A DNA stretch of 8,065 bases from Oscillospiraceae bacterium (GCA_031280855.1 JAITGH010000146.1:1-8065); one strand, 5' to 3'; positions 1 through 6,147 are shown, counted from the stretch's first letter. Notes: a model not told the origin generated them from the letters alone. Made by a program: numbers and translations.

Positions 1-37
1 TCCCAAACCCTAGTATAGCGACAGCACACTTATCCAA
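1..37 (-). CDS. hom: homoserine dehydrogenase, N-terminal fragment (runs off left edge)
   Basis: Only 12 codons are inside the window, reading M(TTG)-D-K-C-A-V-A-I-L-G-F-G. The run AVAILGFG is the first strand and start of the glycine-rich NAD(P)-binding loop (GxGxxG), which sits at the extreme N-terminus of homoserine dehydrogenases. That enzyme reduces aspartate semialdehyde to homoserine on the threonine/methionine route. The TTG start is chosen because GAGGAGG (45-51) lies 7 bases upstream and a good promoter lies just before it. The adjacent metF-containing operon fits a methionine link. Other Rossmann enzymes with an N-terminal nucleotide loop cannot be excluded from so short a piece. 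That a gene starts here is well supported; its name is moderately supported. Confidence 0.62.
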   Translation of the reverse strand, partial: MDKCAVAILGFG

Positions 38-68
38 AGCGCAGCCTCCTCGTAACTGTATTCACCAC

Positions 69-97
69 AGCATACCACATCTCGGAAAGAAACGCAA
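69..97 (-). promoter_or_regulatory. sigma-70/A-type promoter of the left-edge gene
   Basis: On the minus strand, TTGCGT (97-92) and TATGCT (74-69) are separated by exactly 17 bases. A TG one base before the -10 box makes it an extended -10. An A-rich stretch (complement of the T6 at 111-116) lies upstream of the -35 box, as in UP elements. The predicted start near 62 gives a leader of about 25 bases containing the GAGGAGG ribosome binding site (45-51) of the TTG-start gene. The downstream gene therefore appears to be transcribed independently of the C1 operon. Confidence 0.7.
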
Positions 98-305
98 GTC
101 TTTTTTGCCGCTGATACGGTTATCTGCGCGGTCGGTATGCGCCTACTTCAAGAGGACGCAGTGAGAGGTTCCACGCGCTTGCGCCGTCGTTCAGCATGGT
201 TGGCGAGTGCCGCAAGGCGCGAACATCCTGTATGCGACTAGCACGGCGCACTCCGCGGCGAAGCTACTCGGGCGATAGAGCGCGTTGTAGCCCTACGCGA
301 TACAA
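98..305. other. intergenic stretch, no gene recognised
   Basis: No reading frame with a ribosome binding site or family resemblance was found on either strand. The stretch is GC-rich and contains inverted repeats: 176-184 with 211-220 (GCGCTTGCG against CGCAAGGCGC, one bulged base) and 283-289 with 301-307 (CGTTGTA/TACAACG, perfect 7 bp, 11-base loop). The second shares two bases with the hairpin behind the formate channel gene. A small structured RNA is possible, but no known RNA family signature (tRNA, SRP RNA, tmRNA) was recognised. Confidence 0.5.
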
Positions 306-339
306 CGGCAGAGGATAGTGCATTAACCATCCTCTGCCG
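306..339 (-). terminator. stem-loop behind the C1 operon, terminator-like without a T tract
   Basis: CGGCAGAGGAT (306-316) and ATCCTCTGCCG (329-339) form a perfect 11-bp stem with a 12-base loop, starting 32 bases after the stop codon of the formate channel gene. On the minus strand the stem is followed only by TTGTATCG, not a real run of T, so it may work with Rho or act as a 3' end stabiliser. The next gene on the same strand has its own promoter, so a transcript end here makes sense. Confidence 0.6.
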
Positions 340-371
340 CAGATTTGACCGTTCGGCGCGAACACTCCCGC

Positions 372-1190
372 TTATTTCTTGCGCTTGTGAGCGACCTCCG
401 GAGGTTTCTTGAACACGAACGTGTATAACAGCCCGACAACGCAGCCGCCGCCTACGATGTTACCCAACGTTACCGGAATCAGGTTCTTTACAAGGAACGC
501 GCTCCAGGTAAGTCCGTTAAGTGATACGCCCGAGTCCAACAGCGTCAGTCCGAGCCGCGCTTTCTGGAACAATGCGGCGGGTATGTAGTACATGTTCGCG
601 ACGCTGTGCTCGTACCCGCTGAATACGAACAGCATGATCGGGAAGAACAGACCGGCGATCTTGCCGGGTGCGGAGTTCGCTCCGCTTGCGATCCACACGG
701 CGATGCAAACGAGGAAATTGCACAGTACTCCGCGAATCAGGGCTTGTGATAGCGGCAGCGTCGACTTCGTCAGCGCGGACTGAAGCGCGGGTTGAGTAAC
801 GCTGTCGTACAGCCCGCTGTACACGATTGCAAGCGCGACCAGTGCCGCGCCGATGAAGTTCCCGATGTAGACGGCGACCCAGTTGCGCAGCATCTCCGAA
901 GTTTTGCACTTCTTATGCGCGAGCGATATGAGGATCAGCGTGTTCCCGGTGAATAGCTCGCTGCCTGCAAGCAGACACATCGTCAGCCCGCCGGGGAAGA
1001 TGATCGCGCCAAGCAGGCGATTGAGCACCGGGTACGCAGTCGCTCCGCCGGCGACCGTCGCGGCGACGCCTCCGATGGCAATGAACGCTCCCGCGAAGAT
1101 CGCGAGTATGAACAGCTTTGAAACTTTGTTTTTAGCTTTCGCGGCTCCGGAGTCCGCCCATTTCTCGAGGATTTCGATGGGTGTAGACAT
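372..1190 (-). CDS. formate/nitrite transporter (FNT) family channel, probably formate
   Basis: The 272-aa membrane protein has the length and layout of FocA/FNT channels, with six hydrophobic helices after a short soluble N-terminus. The omega-loop signature SELFTGN is at residues 77-83. The second-half signature SGYEHSVANM is at 191-200, with H195 matching the central histidine that gates anion/proton passage in FocA. A basic tail (KK..HKRKK) suits a cytoplasmic C-terminus. The ATG has GGGAGG nine bases upstream in the 18-base gap after folD, so it is the last gene of the C1 operon. FNT proteins carry formate, nitrite or hydrosulfide. Formate is inferred here because formate-THF ligase is in the same operon. 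Direction of flow cannot be told from sequence. Confidence 0.92.
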   Translation of the reverse strand: MSTPIEILEKWADSGAAKAKNKVSKLFILAIFAGAFIAIGGVAATVAGGATAYPVLNRLLGAIIFPGGLTMCLLAGSELFTGNTLILISLAHKKCKTSEMLRNWVAVYIGNFIGAALVALAIVYSGLYDSVTQPALQSALTKSTLPLSQALIRGVLCNFLVCIAVWIASGANSAPGKIAGLFFPIMLFVFSGYEHSVANMYYIPAALFQKARLGLTLLDSGVSLNGLTWSAFLVKNLIPVTLGNIVGGGCVVGLLYTFVFKKPPEVAHKRKK

Positions 1191-1208
1191 TCAGTAAATC
1201 CTCCCGGT

Positions 1209-2078
1209 TTAGCGTGACGCGGCGTTAACGACGTGCGCCATCAGGATCGCGGTGGTAACCGGGCCGACGGAGGGCGTGTAGGCGACCCCGATTGACTCGG
1301 CGGCTTCAAGGTTCGTATCGCCGACCATCTTGCCCTCCGCATTCTGGCTGAGTCCCGCGTCGATGATCGCTTGACCGGGCTTCATGTGCTTCTCTCCGAT
1401 TAGGTTCGCCTTGCCGACGGCGGTAACGATGATGTCGGCGGATTGGCAGATCTCGGCAGTGTTGGAGGTGAACTCGTGGCAATAGGTTACCGTTGCGCCG
1501 CGATTAAGCAGCAACATGCCGAGCGGTCGCCCGACTCTCAACCCTGACCCGACGAACGCGACGTGCTTGCCTTTAAGCTCACCATAGCCGTAGTGGTCGA
1601 GGATCGCCATGCACGCGGCGGGAGTGCACGGATACGCGGCGTTGTCGGGCTTCGGACCCTCGCCGCCGCCGAATACCGTGCCGCCGAACCCGTTGAACAG
1701 CAGCGCCGTCGACGCATCCGTTGCCCCGTCGATGTCTTTGCTCGGATCCAGAGCGTTGAATACCTCCGACTCGTACGGCAGCGGTCGGAAGATGAGGATC
1801 CCGTGCACGGCGGAGTCTGAGTTAAGCGTCTTGACGGCGTTCAGCAGATCGTCGCGGCTGACGTCTTGCGGAAGTACGACTTGCTTGACCTCAACTCCAA
1901 CGGCGGCGGCGCGGTTCAACGCGCCTTTCTCGTACGACAGATCGTCGGCACGCTCACCAACGCGCAAGATTGCGAGCGTCGGGCTGACGCCCTTCGCCTT
2001 AAGCGCGTTGACGGCGGCGATTGTCTTCTCGTTCAAGCCGTCTACGACGGCCTTCGCGGCTAGTTTTGTTGCAGCCAT
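1209..2078 (-). CDS. folD: FolD-type methylenetetrahydrofolate dehydrogenase, cyclohydrolase residues altered
   Basis: This 289-aa cytoplasmic enzyme matches FolD in length and in its landmarks: KDIDG (114-118), PCTP (150-153), the nucleotide-binding loop VGSGLRVGRP (176-185) and PSVGPVTT near the C-terminus (269-276). It interconverts methylene- and methenyl-THF with NAD(P). In bifunctional FolD the motif YxxxK carries a lysine needed for the cyclohydrolase step. Here Y49 is kept but the lysine position is A53. The VQLPLP glutamine, also needed for that step, is F97 in IFRPLP. A loop before PCTP is longer than in E. coli FolD. The protein is therefore probably mainly a dehydrogenase, with the ring-opening step done by FchA, encoded 15 bases upstream. 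The ATG has GGAG about 12 bases upstream. Loss of activity is inferred by hand alignment. Confidence 0.93.
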   Translation of the reverse strand: MAATKLAAKAVVDGLNEKTIAAVNALKAKGVSPTLAILRVGERADDLSYEKGALNRAAAVGVEVKQVVLPQDVSRDDLLNAVKTLNSDSAVHGILIFRPLPYESEVFNALDPSKDIDGATDASTALLFNGFGGTVFGGGEGPKPDNAAYPCTPAACMAILDHYGYGELKGKHVAFVGSGLRVGRPLGMLLLNRGATVTYCHEFTSNTAEICQSADIIVTAVGKANLIGEKHMKPGQAIIDAGLSQNAEGKMVGDTNLEAAESIGVAYTPSVGPVTTAILMAHVVNAASR

Positions 2079-2093
2079 TTTATGGTTAATCTC

Positions 2094-2711
2094 CTACTTT
2101 AATTTACTTGAAACGAGCGCGTAGACCTCGTCGGCCTTAGCGGAGTACGCCGCGAGCAGAGCCGCGGCCTCGGACTCCAGCGATTGCGAGTACTCGCGGT
2201 CGGTCATCGATTTCGTATTGATGTAGATGTTCAGGATTGCGCCCTGCAGCGCAGCCTTGCAGCACACGGCTCCGCAACCCGCGTCGCTGACGGCGAGCGA
2301 GCTGCCCTTAGCGGCGAACTCCGCGATCGCGTCTATCGCCTGAGCGCAGACGCGCATAATCTCCAGCGGTACGCGGCACGCAGTTTTAAGCGCGGACTCC
2401 ATGACCTCGGCTCGGGTCGGATCGTCTTTCGGAATCGAGTAAGCGCGGCTTAGCGGCTCGAAGTCCTCCGCGTCCTCGTCGATAAGCTCAAGTAACCGCG
2501 CCTGTAATGCGGCCGCCGTCGATTGAAGCCGCACGATGTCTTGCTCGACGTCCGCGTACTTCTTCTTCCCGACGGTGAGACTGCCGACCATGTTCCCAAG
2601 CGCGATCCCGACGGCTCCGACCAGCGCGGACGCGCCGCCTCCGCCGGGAACGGGGGACTTCGACGACAGCACCTCCACGAACTCTGTTATACTCGCGTTT
2701 ATGAATGGCAT
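2094..2711 (-). CDS. fchA: methenyltetrahydrofolate cyclohydrolase, FTCD-C family
   Basis: The 205-aa protein belongs to the cyclodeaminase/cyclohydrolase family related to the C-terminal half of formiminotransferase-cyclodeaminase. The diagnostic glycine-rich segment PVPGGGGASALVG is at residues 20-32, followed by the conserved helix and a lysine cluster (KKKY, 49-52). It hydrolyses 5,10-methenyl-THF to 10-formyl-THF, or the reverse, linking Fhs to FolD. It is a soluble, all-helical enzyme. The start ATG overlaps the stop of the 67-aa gene as TAATG, which suggests coupled translation; GAGAGG lies about 11 bases upstream. The first 42 bases of this gene also occur, perfectly copied, 252 bases upstream (see the remnant at 2898-2963). 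An enzyme of this family makes the cyclohydrolase function of FolD dispensable. Confidence 0.93.
   Translation of the reverse strand: MPFINASITEFVEVLSSKSPVPGGGGASALVGAVGIALGNMVGSLTVGKKKYADVEQDIVRLQSTAAALQARLLELIDEDAEDFEPLSRAYSIPKDDPTRAEVMESALKTACRVPLEIMRVCAQAIDAIAEFAAKGSSLAVSDAGCGAVCCKAALQGAILNIYINTKSMTDREYSQSLESEAAALLAAYSAKADEVYALVSSKLK
2670..2711 (-). repeat. 42-bp direct repeat, copy inside fchA (codons 1-14)
   Basis: This segment, the first 14 codons of fchA, is identical over 42 bases to 2922-2963 (offset 252). Identity stops at 2712 against 2964 on the upstream side and at 2669 against 2921 on the downstream side. The downstream end is GGAGGTG in the coding sense, the same string that forms the ribosome binding sites of both small genes. 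Confidence 0.97.
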
Positions 2712-2914
2712 TATGTGTTTGACCTCTCGTCCAGCTCTTCTTCGCGGATGAGTTTCTCAACTTCAGCCCGGTCAGCTGACGGTAGCAGGTTAAGAACTTT
2801 CTTCTCCGCTTGATCCAATGACTTGCTTGCACGAATCATAGATATTATCGACTTGATCATGCCCTTGTATTGTAAATCTGTCATACCTACTGTCCTCTCA
2901 ACCGTTTCTGTCAT
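2711..2914 (-). CDS. 67-aa protein of unknown function, second of a small paralogous pair
   Basis: I do not recognise a characterised family. The protein is small, soluble and probably helical: after a polar N-terminus, QYKGMIKSIISMI (residues 15-27) reads as an amphipathic helix, then SLDQAEKKVLNLL, then an acidic and basic tail rich in E and R. It aligns by eye with the 75-aa product next door: QYKGMIKSIISMI against QYDSIVRTVLNVL, then S-LDQA against S-FDDA, with no gap in the core. The ATG has GGAGG nine bases upstream, donated by the repeated fchA start. The stop overlaps the fchA start (TAATG). Placement between fhs and fchA suggests a role tied to C1 enzymes, perhaps as a small binding or regulatory partner, but this is only context. 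Confidence 0.75.
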   Translation of the reverse strand: MTETVERTVGMTDLQYKGMIKSIISMIRASKSLDQAEKKVLNLLPSADRAEVEKLIREEELDERSNT

Positions 2915-2963
2915 CGCATAACACCTCCACGAACTCTGTTATACTCGCGTTTATGAATGGCAT
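2898..2963 (-). pseudogene. duplicated fchA 5' end (21-codon remnant ORF)
   Basis: Starting 2 bases after the stop of the 75-aa gene, this frame begins M-P-F-I-N-A-S-I-T-E-F-V-E-V-L exactly like FchA. It then leaves the repeat and ends after C-D-D-R-N-G at a TGA within the start of the 67-aa gene. It is a scar of duplicated fchA sequence, not a working enzyme. It may still be translated by coupling from the 75-aa gene, carrying ribosomes to the start of the 67-aa gene, which it overlaps by 17 bases. Its internal GAG-GTG codons provide the GGAGG ribosome binding site of that gene. Confidence 0.8.
2922..2963 (-). repeat. 42-bp direct repeat, copy between the two small genes
   Basis: This is the extra copy of fchA codons 1-14, identical to 2670-2711. 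Its downstream end (GGAGGTG at 2928-2922, coding sense) runs straight into TTATGCGATGA. That string is shared with the region before the 75-aa gene (3207-3190), so this is the recombination junction. Confidence 0.97.
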
Positions 2964-2965
2964 AG

Positions 2966-3193
2966 TCAGCCGTCCTCACTTGTTTCTTCTAGGATTTTCA
3001 ACAACTGCGGGTACTTCTTGGCGTAGTTATTGACGAACTTACTGCGTTCTTTTTCATCAGTAAACATATCAGCAATAGTGGCAATCGCATCGTCAAAGCT
3101 CATTCGAGTCAAGACATTCAGCACTGTGCGTACAATGGAATCATATTGTTTGCTGTTCACATTGAGATCCTCCGCATGTATTGTCTGATTCAT
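2966..3193 (-). CDS. 75-aa protein of unknown function, first of a small paralogous pair
   Basis: I do not recognise a characterised family. The product reads as a helical, soluble protein: a short polar N-terminus, the amphipathic segment QYDSIVRTVLNVL (residues 17-29), SFDDAIATIADMF (32-44), then a charged part ending EETSEDG. The start is placed at 3193 because AGGAGG (3203-3208) lies nine bases upstream. A longer frame to 3229 would begin inside a hairpin. Base use differs from its neighbours: two 60-base lines I counted (3001-3060 and 3061-3120) have 26 and 24 G or C, far below the flanking enzymes. That suggests a different origin or relaxed selection. It resembles the 67-aa protein over about 45 residues, consistent with ancient common descent. 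Confidence 0.75.
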   Translation of the reverse strand: MNQTIHAEDLNVNSKQYDSIVRTVLNVLTRMSFDDAIATIADMFTDEKERSKFVNNYAKKYPQLLKILEETSEDG

Positions 3194-3208
3194 CGCATAA
3201 CACCTCCT
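3190..3208 (-). promoter_or_regulatory. ribosome binding site with an overlapping two-codon ORF
   Basis: In the coding sense the string GGAGGTGTTATGCGATGA contains a strong ribosome binding site, then ATG-CGA-TGA, a two-codon frame whose stop overlaps the real start ATG. The same 18 bases precede the 67-aa gene (2928-2911). The spacing favours the second ATG (9 bases after GGAGG) over the first (4 bases). Confidence 0.6.
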
Positions 3209-3217
3209 GCGAGATAC

Positions 3218-3250
3218 GGCGGCAGGCAATCGCCCGGAGAACCTGCTGCC
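3218..3250 (-). other. stem-loop between fhs and the 75-aa gene
   Basis: GGCGGCAGG (3218-3226) faces CCTGCTGCC (3242-3250) across a 15-base loop, a 9-bp stem with one imperfect pair, starting 21 bases after the fhs stop codon and ending ten bases before the next ribosome binding site. There is no T tract. It could protect the upstream fhs message from 3' decay or partly attenuate downstream expression; neither is shown by sequence alone. Confidence 0.5.
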
Positions 3251-3271
3251 CGCCGCCTATTACCTACGTTC

Positions 3272-4954
3272 TTAGAACAACCCGCTGATCTTGCCGTTCG
3301 CGTCTATGTCGATCTTCTCCGCACTGGGAACTTTCGGCAACCCGGGCATCGTCATGATCTCACCGGTCAAGGCAACGATGAAGCCTGCGCCCGCAGAGAT
3401 CTTCAGGTTACGCACAGAGATCTTGAACCCACGCGGCGCGCCGAGTTTCGTCTGATCGTCCGTGAAGCTGTACTGAGTCTTCGCCATGCAGATCGGAACT
3501 TTGTCGAACCCGAGGTCGGTAAGCTCCTGGCATTGCTTGACTGCGCTTCCGACAAGCTCCACGCCGTCCGCGTGGTAGATCTTCGTCGCGATTGCGTCGA
3601 GCTTCTCTTTAATGCTCAGCCCGAGGTCATAGCTGTACTCGAATCCGTCCGCGTCTCCGCTTTCGGCGAGGCGCACGACTTCTTTGGCGAGCGCGACTCC
3701 GCCGTCGCCGCCCTTCGCCCAGACCTCTGACAATGCGACGTTTACGCCAAGCTTCTTGCACTCCGCCTCGACAAGGTCGAGCTCCGCCTTCGTATCGGTC
3801 GGGAACGCATTGATCGCAACGACTGCGGGAAGCTTGAACACCTTCGTGATGTTCTCAACGTGCTGCAGCAGGTTCGGCAGTCCCTTGCGCAGCGCGTCAA
3901 GATCCTCCGAGCCAAGCTCGCTCTTCGCTTTACCGCCGTGCATCTTAAGTGCGCGAACGGTTGCGACGATTACCACCGCGTCCGGGTGAATGCCCATCAT
4001 ACGCGCCTTGATGTCGCAGAACTTCTCCGCGCCGAGGTCGGCGCCGAACCCCGCCTCCGTGACGGCGTACTCGCCAAGCTTCAACGCCATGCGCGTCGCG
4101 GTAACGGAGTTGCAGCCATGCGCGATGTTGGCGAACGGACCGCCGTGGATGAACGCGGGCGTATTCTCCAGCGTCTGTACGAGGTTCGGCTTAAGCGCGT
4201 CCTTAAGCAGTGCGGCAGCCGCGCCGTGCGCGTTAATCTGCCCGACAGTAACCGGAGTCTTATCACGTGTGTACGCGACGATGATCTTAGAGATACGCTC
4301 CTTCAGGTCGGTAATGTCGCGGCTTAAGCACAGCACCGCCATGATCTCGCTCGCAACGGTGATGTCGAACCCGTCCTCACGCGGGGAGCCGTTCGTCACG
4401 CCGCCAAGCCCGTCGACGATGTTACGAAGCTGGCGATCGTTCATATCGATCGCCCTGCGCCACACGATGCGGCGAGAGTCGATTGCAAGCGCGTTGCCTT
4501 GCCAGATGTGGTTGTCGACCATCGCGGCGATCAGGTTGTTCGCCGCGCCGATCGCGTGGAAGTCGCCGGTGAAATGCAGGTTGATGTCCTCCATCGGCAC
4601 GACTTGCGAGTACCCGCCTCCGGCGGCTCCGCCCTTGACTCCGAACACCGGGCCCAGAGAGGGCTCCCGCAGCGCGACAGCCGCCTTCTTCCCGATTTTG
4701 CGAAGCCCGTCGCCGACTCCGACAGTCGTCGTCGTCTTGCCTTCTCCGGCGGGGGTCGGAGTAATCGCGGTGACGAGGATCAGCTTCCCGTTCGGCTTAT
4801 CCTTCAGATCATCCAGCAGCTTGTAGTCGATCTTCGCTTTGAAGTTCCCGTATTGCTCGACGTACTTCGGGTCGATGTCCAGTGACTTCGCGATGTCGGT
4901 AATGTGCTGCATGCTGCCTGCTTTTTCCTGAGCGATCTCGATATCTGTTTTCAT
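3272..4954 (-). CDS. fhs: formate-tetrahydrofolate ligase (formyl-THF synthetase)
   Basis: The 560-aa protein has the usual length of this enzyme, which joins formate to THF using ATP to give 10-formyl-THF, the entry step of the methyl branch. It shows the N-terminal MKTDIEIAQ typical of clostridial homologues and the nucleotide-binding segment [12 protein letters not shown] (65-76). [17 protein letters not shown] (96-114), [11 protein letters not shown] (121-131), the [21 protein letters not shown] region and a C-terminal [16 protein letters not shown] are also present. No truncation is seen. The ATG at 4954 gives the conserved N-terminus but has no ribosome binding site in the usual place; a structured leader precedes it. 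Met15 is a less likely start because it would remove the conserved opening. metF lies upstream; two small genes and fchA lie downstream. Confidence 0.97.
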   Translation of the reverse strand: MKTDIEIAQEKAGSMQHITDIAKSLDIDPKYVEQYGNFKAKIDYKLLDDLKDKPNGKLILVTAITPTPAGEGKTTTTVGVGDGLRKIGKKAAVALREPSLGPVFGVKGGAAGGGYSQVVPMEDINLHFTGDFHAIGAANNLIAAMVDNHIWQGNALAIDSRRIVWRRAIDMNDRQLRNIVDGLGGVTNGSPREDGFDITVASEIMAVLCLSRDITDLKERISKIIVAYTRDKTPVTVGQINAHGAAAALLKDALKPNLVQTLENTPAFIHGGPFANIAHGCNSVTATRMALKLGEYAVTEAGFGADLGAEKFCDIKARMMGIHPDAVVIVATVRALKMHGGKAKSELGSEDLDALRKGLPNLLQHVENITKVFKLPAVVAINAFPTDTKAELDLVEAECKKLGVNVALSEVWAKGGDGGVALAKEVVRLAESGDADGFEYSYDLGLSIKEKLDAIATKIYHADGVELVGSAVKQCQELTDLGFDKVPICMAKTQYSFTDDQTKLGAPRGFKISVRNLKISAGAGFIVALTGEIMTMPGLPKVPSAEKIDIDANGKISGLF

Positions 4955-4963
4955 AGCAGTAAG

Positions 4964-5006
4964 GGGCTAGCACCGCGAACGGTCGTACAGCCGTTGAGGC
5001 TAACCC
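4964..5006 (-). promoter_or_regulatory. structured fhs leader with a displaced ribosome binding site
   Basis: In the fhs sense, GGGTTAGC (5006-4999) can pair with GCTAGCCC (4971-4964), 8 bp with one G-U. AACGG (4995-4991) pairs with CCGTT (4982-4978) inside, around an 8-base loop. The element ends 9 bases before the fhs ATG. No ribosome binding site lies between it and the ATG (CTTACTGCT). AAAGGA (5016-5011) stands just before the element. Folding would bring AAAGGA near the start codon. The conserved cores of the ZTP and THF riboswitches were looked for and not seen. Confidence 0.45.
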
Positions 5007-5037
5007 GTAATCCTTTCAAGATATGGTGTTAGATGAA

Positions 5038-5079
5038 TCACGCGGATTCGCGGCCGCACTGACCGCTGAATCCGCGTGA
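5038..5079 (-). terminator. long perfect stem-loop behind metF, no T tract
   Basis: TCACGCGGATTC (5038-5049) and GAATCCGCGTGA (5068-5079) form a perfect 12-bp stem, extended by GCGG (5050-5053) with CCGC (5063-5066) past one bulged base. It begins 6 bases after the metF stop codon. Neither side carries a run of T. It may be a partial terminator, or a processing or stabilising hairpin that separates metF expression from fhs. The same design is seen behind the formate channel gene (306-339). Confidence 0.6.
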
Positions 5080-5085
5080 GAAGGC

Positions 5086-6030
5086 TTAGAGATCCCAGAT
5101 CCCGGATTCCTTGACGATACGCGCAACGTCGTCGTACTTATTCAGCGCGTAGAGGTGGATGCCGTCGATACCTGCGACGCGGTACTCGTCGATTAGCTTG
5201 ATCGTGTACTCGATTCCGGCTTCGCGGAAGTCGGACTTCTTCTGAGCATACTCGGCGTCGCTCTTCGCATCCTTTGGCTCCGCGTCCGCGGTGAACGGAT
5301 CGGGGAACGTCCAGTACTTGCTGATAAGCTCGCTAAGCGCACGCGGCATAACGCAGCCGTTGCGCGACAGCGCCATGTTGATGGTGGCGCGAGCGTCGAG
5401 CACCGGCATAATGCCGACGTCGACGGGCATAGTGATCCCGGCGGCACGGATCGCATCGATCCACCAGCGGAACTGATCCATATCCCAGCATAGCTGAGTC
5501 ATGATGAAGTCGGCGCCGTTGTCTTGCTTTTGCTTGAGGAACGCGATGTCCGCCTCGATGCTGCGGCACTGGATGTGTCCCTCCGGGGAACCGGCGACGC
5601 CGATGGTGAACTTATCGCCGAACGAATCGCGGATGAACTTGACAAGTTCCGTCGCATAGTGCAGATCGCCGCCCGTGCCCTTCCAGCCGAACGGAAGATC
5701 GCCGCGAAGTGCGAGTATGTGGTCGATTCCATTGCTAAGGTAGGTCTCCAGCTGTTCCTTGATCCCGGCCTTAGTGTTGCCGACGCACGTGAAGTGGGTG
5801 ATGGGGATTGAAACCCCGGACTTCTTGATGGATTTCAGAACCTCAACGTTCAGACCGACGTTACTGCCGCCCGCGCCGTAGGTACAGGAAATGTAGTCGG
5901 GCTTCAGGGTGTACAGCTTGTCAAGCACTCCCCCTTCACCGGTCAGCGTTTGCATACCTTTGTCGGTTTTCGGCGGGAAGACCTCGAAGCTGAACGCCAT
6001 GCGCTGCTTCATAATCTCGGGTACTTTCAT
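5086..6030 (-). CDS. metF: 5,10-methylenetetrahydrofolate reductase
   Basis: The 314-aa flavoprotein reduces methylene-THF to 5-methyl-THF, used for methionine or as the methyl donor for acetyl-CoA synthesis. It has the MTHFR barrel landmarks in order: FSFEVFPPK (13-21), where E16 matches the catalytic glutamate of E. coli MetF; YGAGGS (51-56); HFTCVGN (79-85); LALRGDLP (106-113), with the FAD-contacting aspartate at D111; GVAGSPEGH (144-152); and ADFIMTQLCWD (173-183). The length is close to the bacterial single-domain enzyme. The ATG has AAGGAG (6045-6040) nine bases upstream. It heads the C1 block. No metV or other zinc partner subunit is visible next to it, so its electron donor cannot be deduced here. 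Confidence 0.95.
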   Translation of the reverse strand: MKVPEIMKQRMAFSFEVFPPKTDKGMQTLTGEGGVLDKLYTLKPDYISCTYGAGGSNVGLNVEVLKSIKKSGVSIPITHFTCVGNTKAGIKEQLETYLSNGIDHILALRGDLPFGWKGTGGDLHYATELVKFIRDSFGDKFTIGVAGSPEGHIQCRSIEADIAFLKQKQDNGADFIMTQLCWDMDQFRWWIDAIRAAGITMPVDVGIMPVLDARATINMALSRNGCVMPRALSELISKYWTFPDPFTADAEPKDAKSDAEYAQKKSDFREAGIEYTIKLIDEYRVAGIDGIHLYALNKYDDVARIVKESGIWDL

Positions 6031-6115
6031 ACTGAGCTACTCCTTATAAATGTGAATGTAGTGTATAGAGTTTATCATATTCACGTAAGCAGTCGCAAGC
6101 GCGGAGCGAAGCAAT

Positions 6116-6147
6116 CGCAATATATTGGCACATTAGCGCAATATATT
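6116..6147 (+). repeat. 11-bp direct repeat with 21-bp period
   Basis: CGCAATATATT occurs at 6116-6126 and again at 6137-6147. The offset of 21 bases is about two helical turns, so both copies face the same side of the DNA. Each contains the palindrome AATATATT, which occurs a third time at 6198-6205. This layout is typical of binding sites for a protein that binds cooperatively, but no regulator is identified. Confidence 0.7.

Noticed and set aside
3194..3229. N-terminal extension of the 75-aa gene
   Set aside because: It would place the start in the hairpin and read through the ribosome binding site that serves the ATG at 3193.
3990..4826. A 278-codon open frame on the plus strand
   Set aside because: It lies antisense within fhs, reads as low-complexity serine/alanine/proline-rich protein and has no ribosome binding site. 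It is a by-product of the GC-rich codon pattern of fhs.
4955..5085. ZTP or THF riboswitch before fhs
   Set aside because: The conserved core of the ZTP riboswitch (CCGCCUGGGC) and the THF riboswitch core are not present in the coding sense.
6125..6141. Sigma-54-like promoter (TGGCAC...GCA)
   Set aside because: The distance between the GG and GC pairs is 11 rather than the required 12, and the motif is explained by the inverted repeat.
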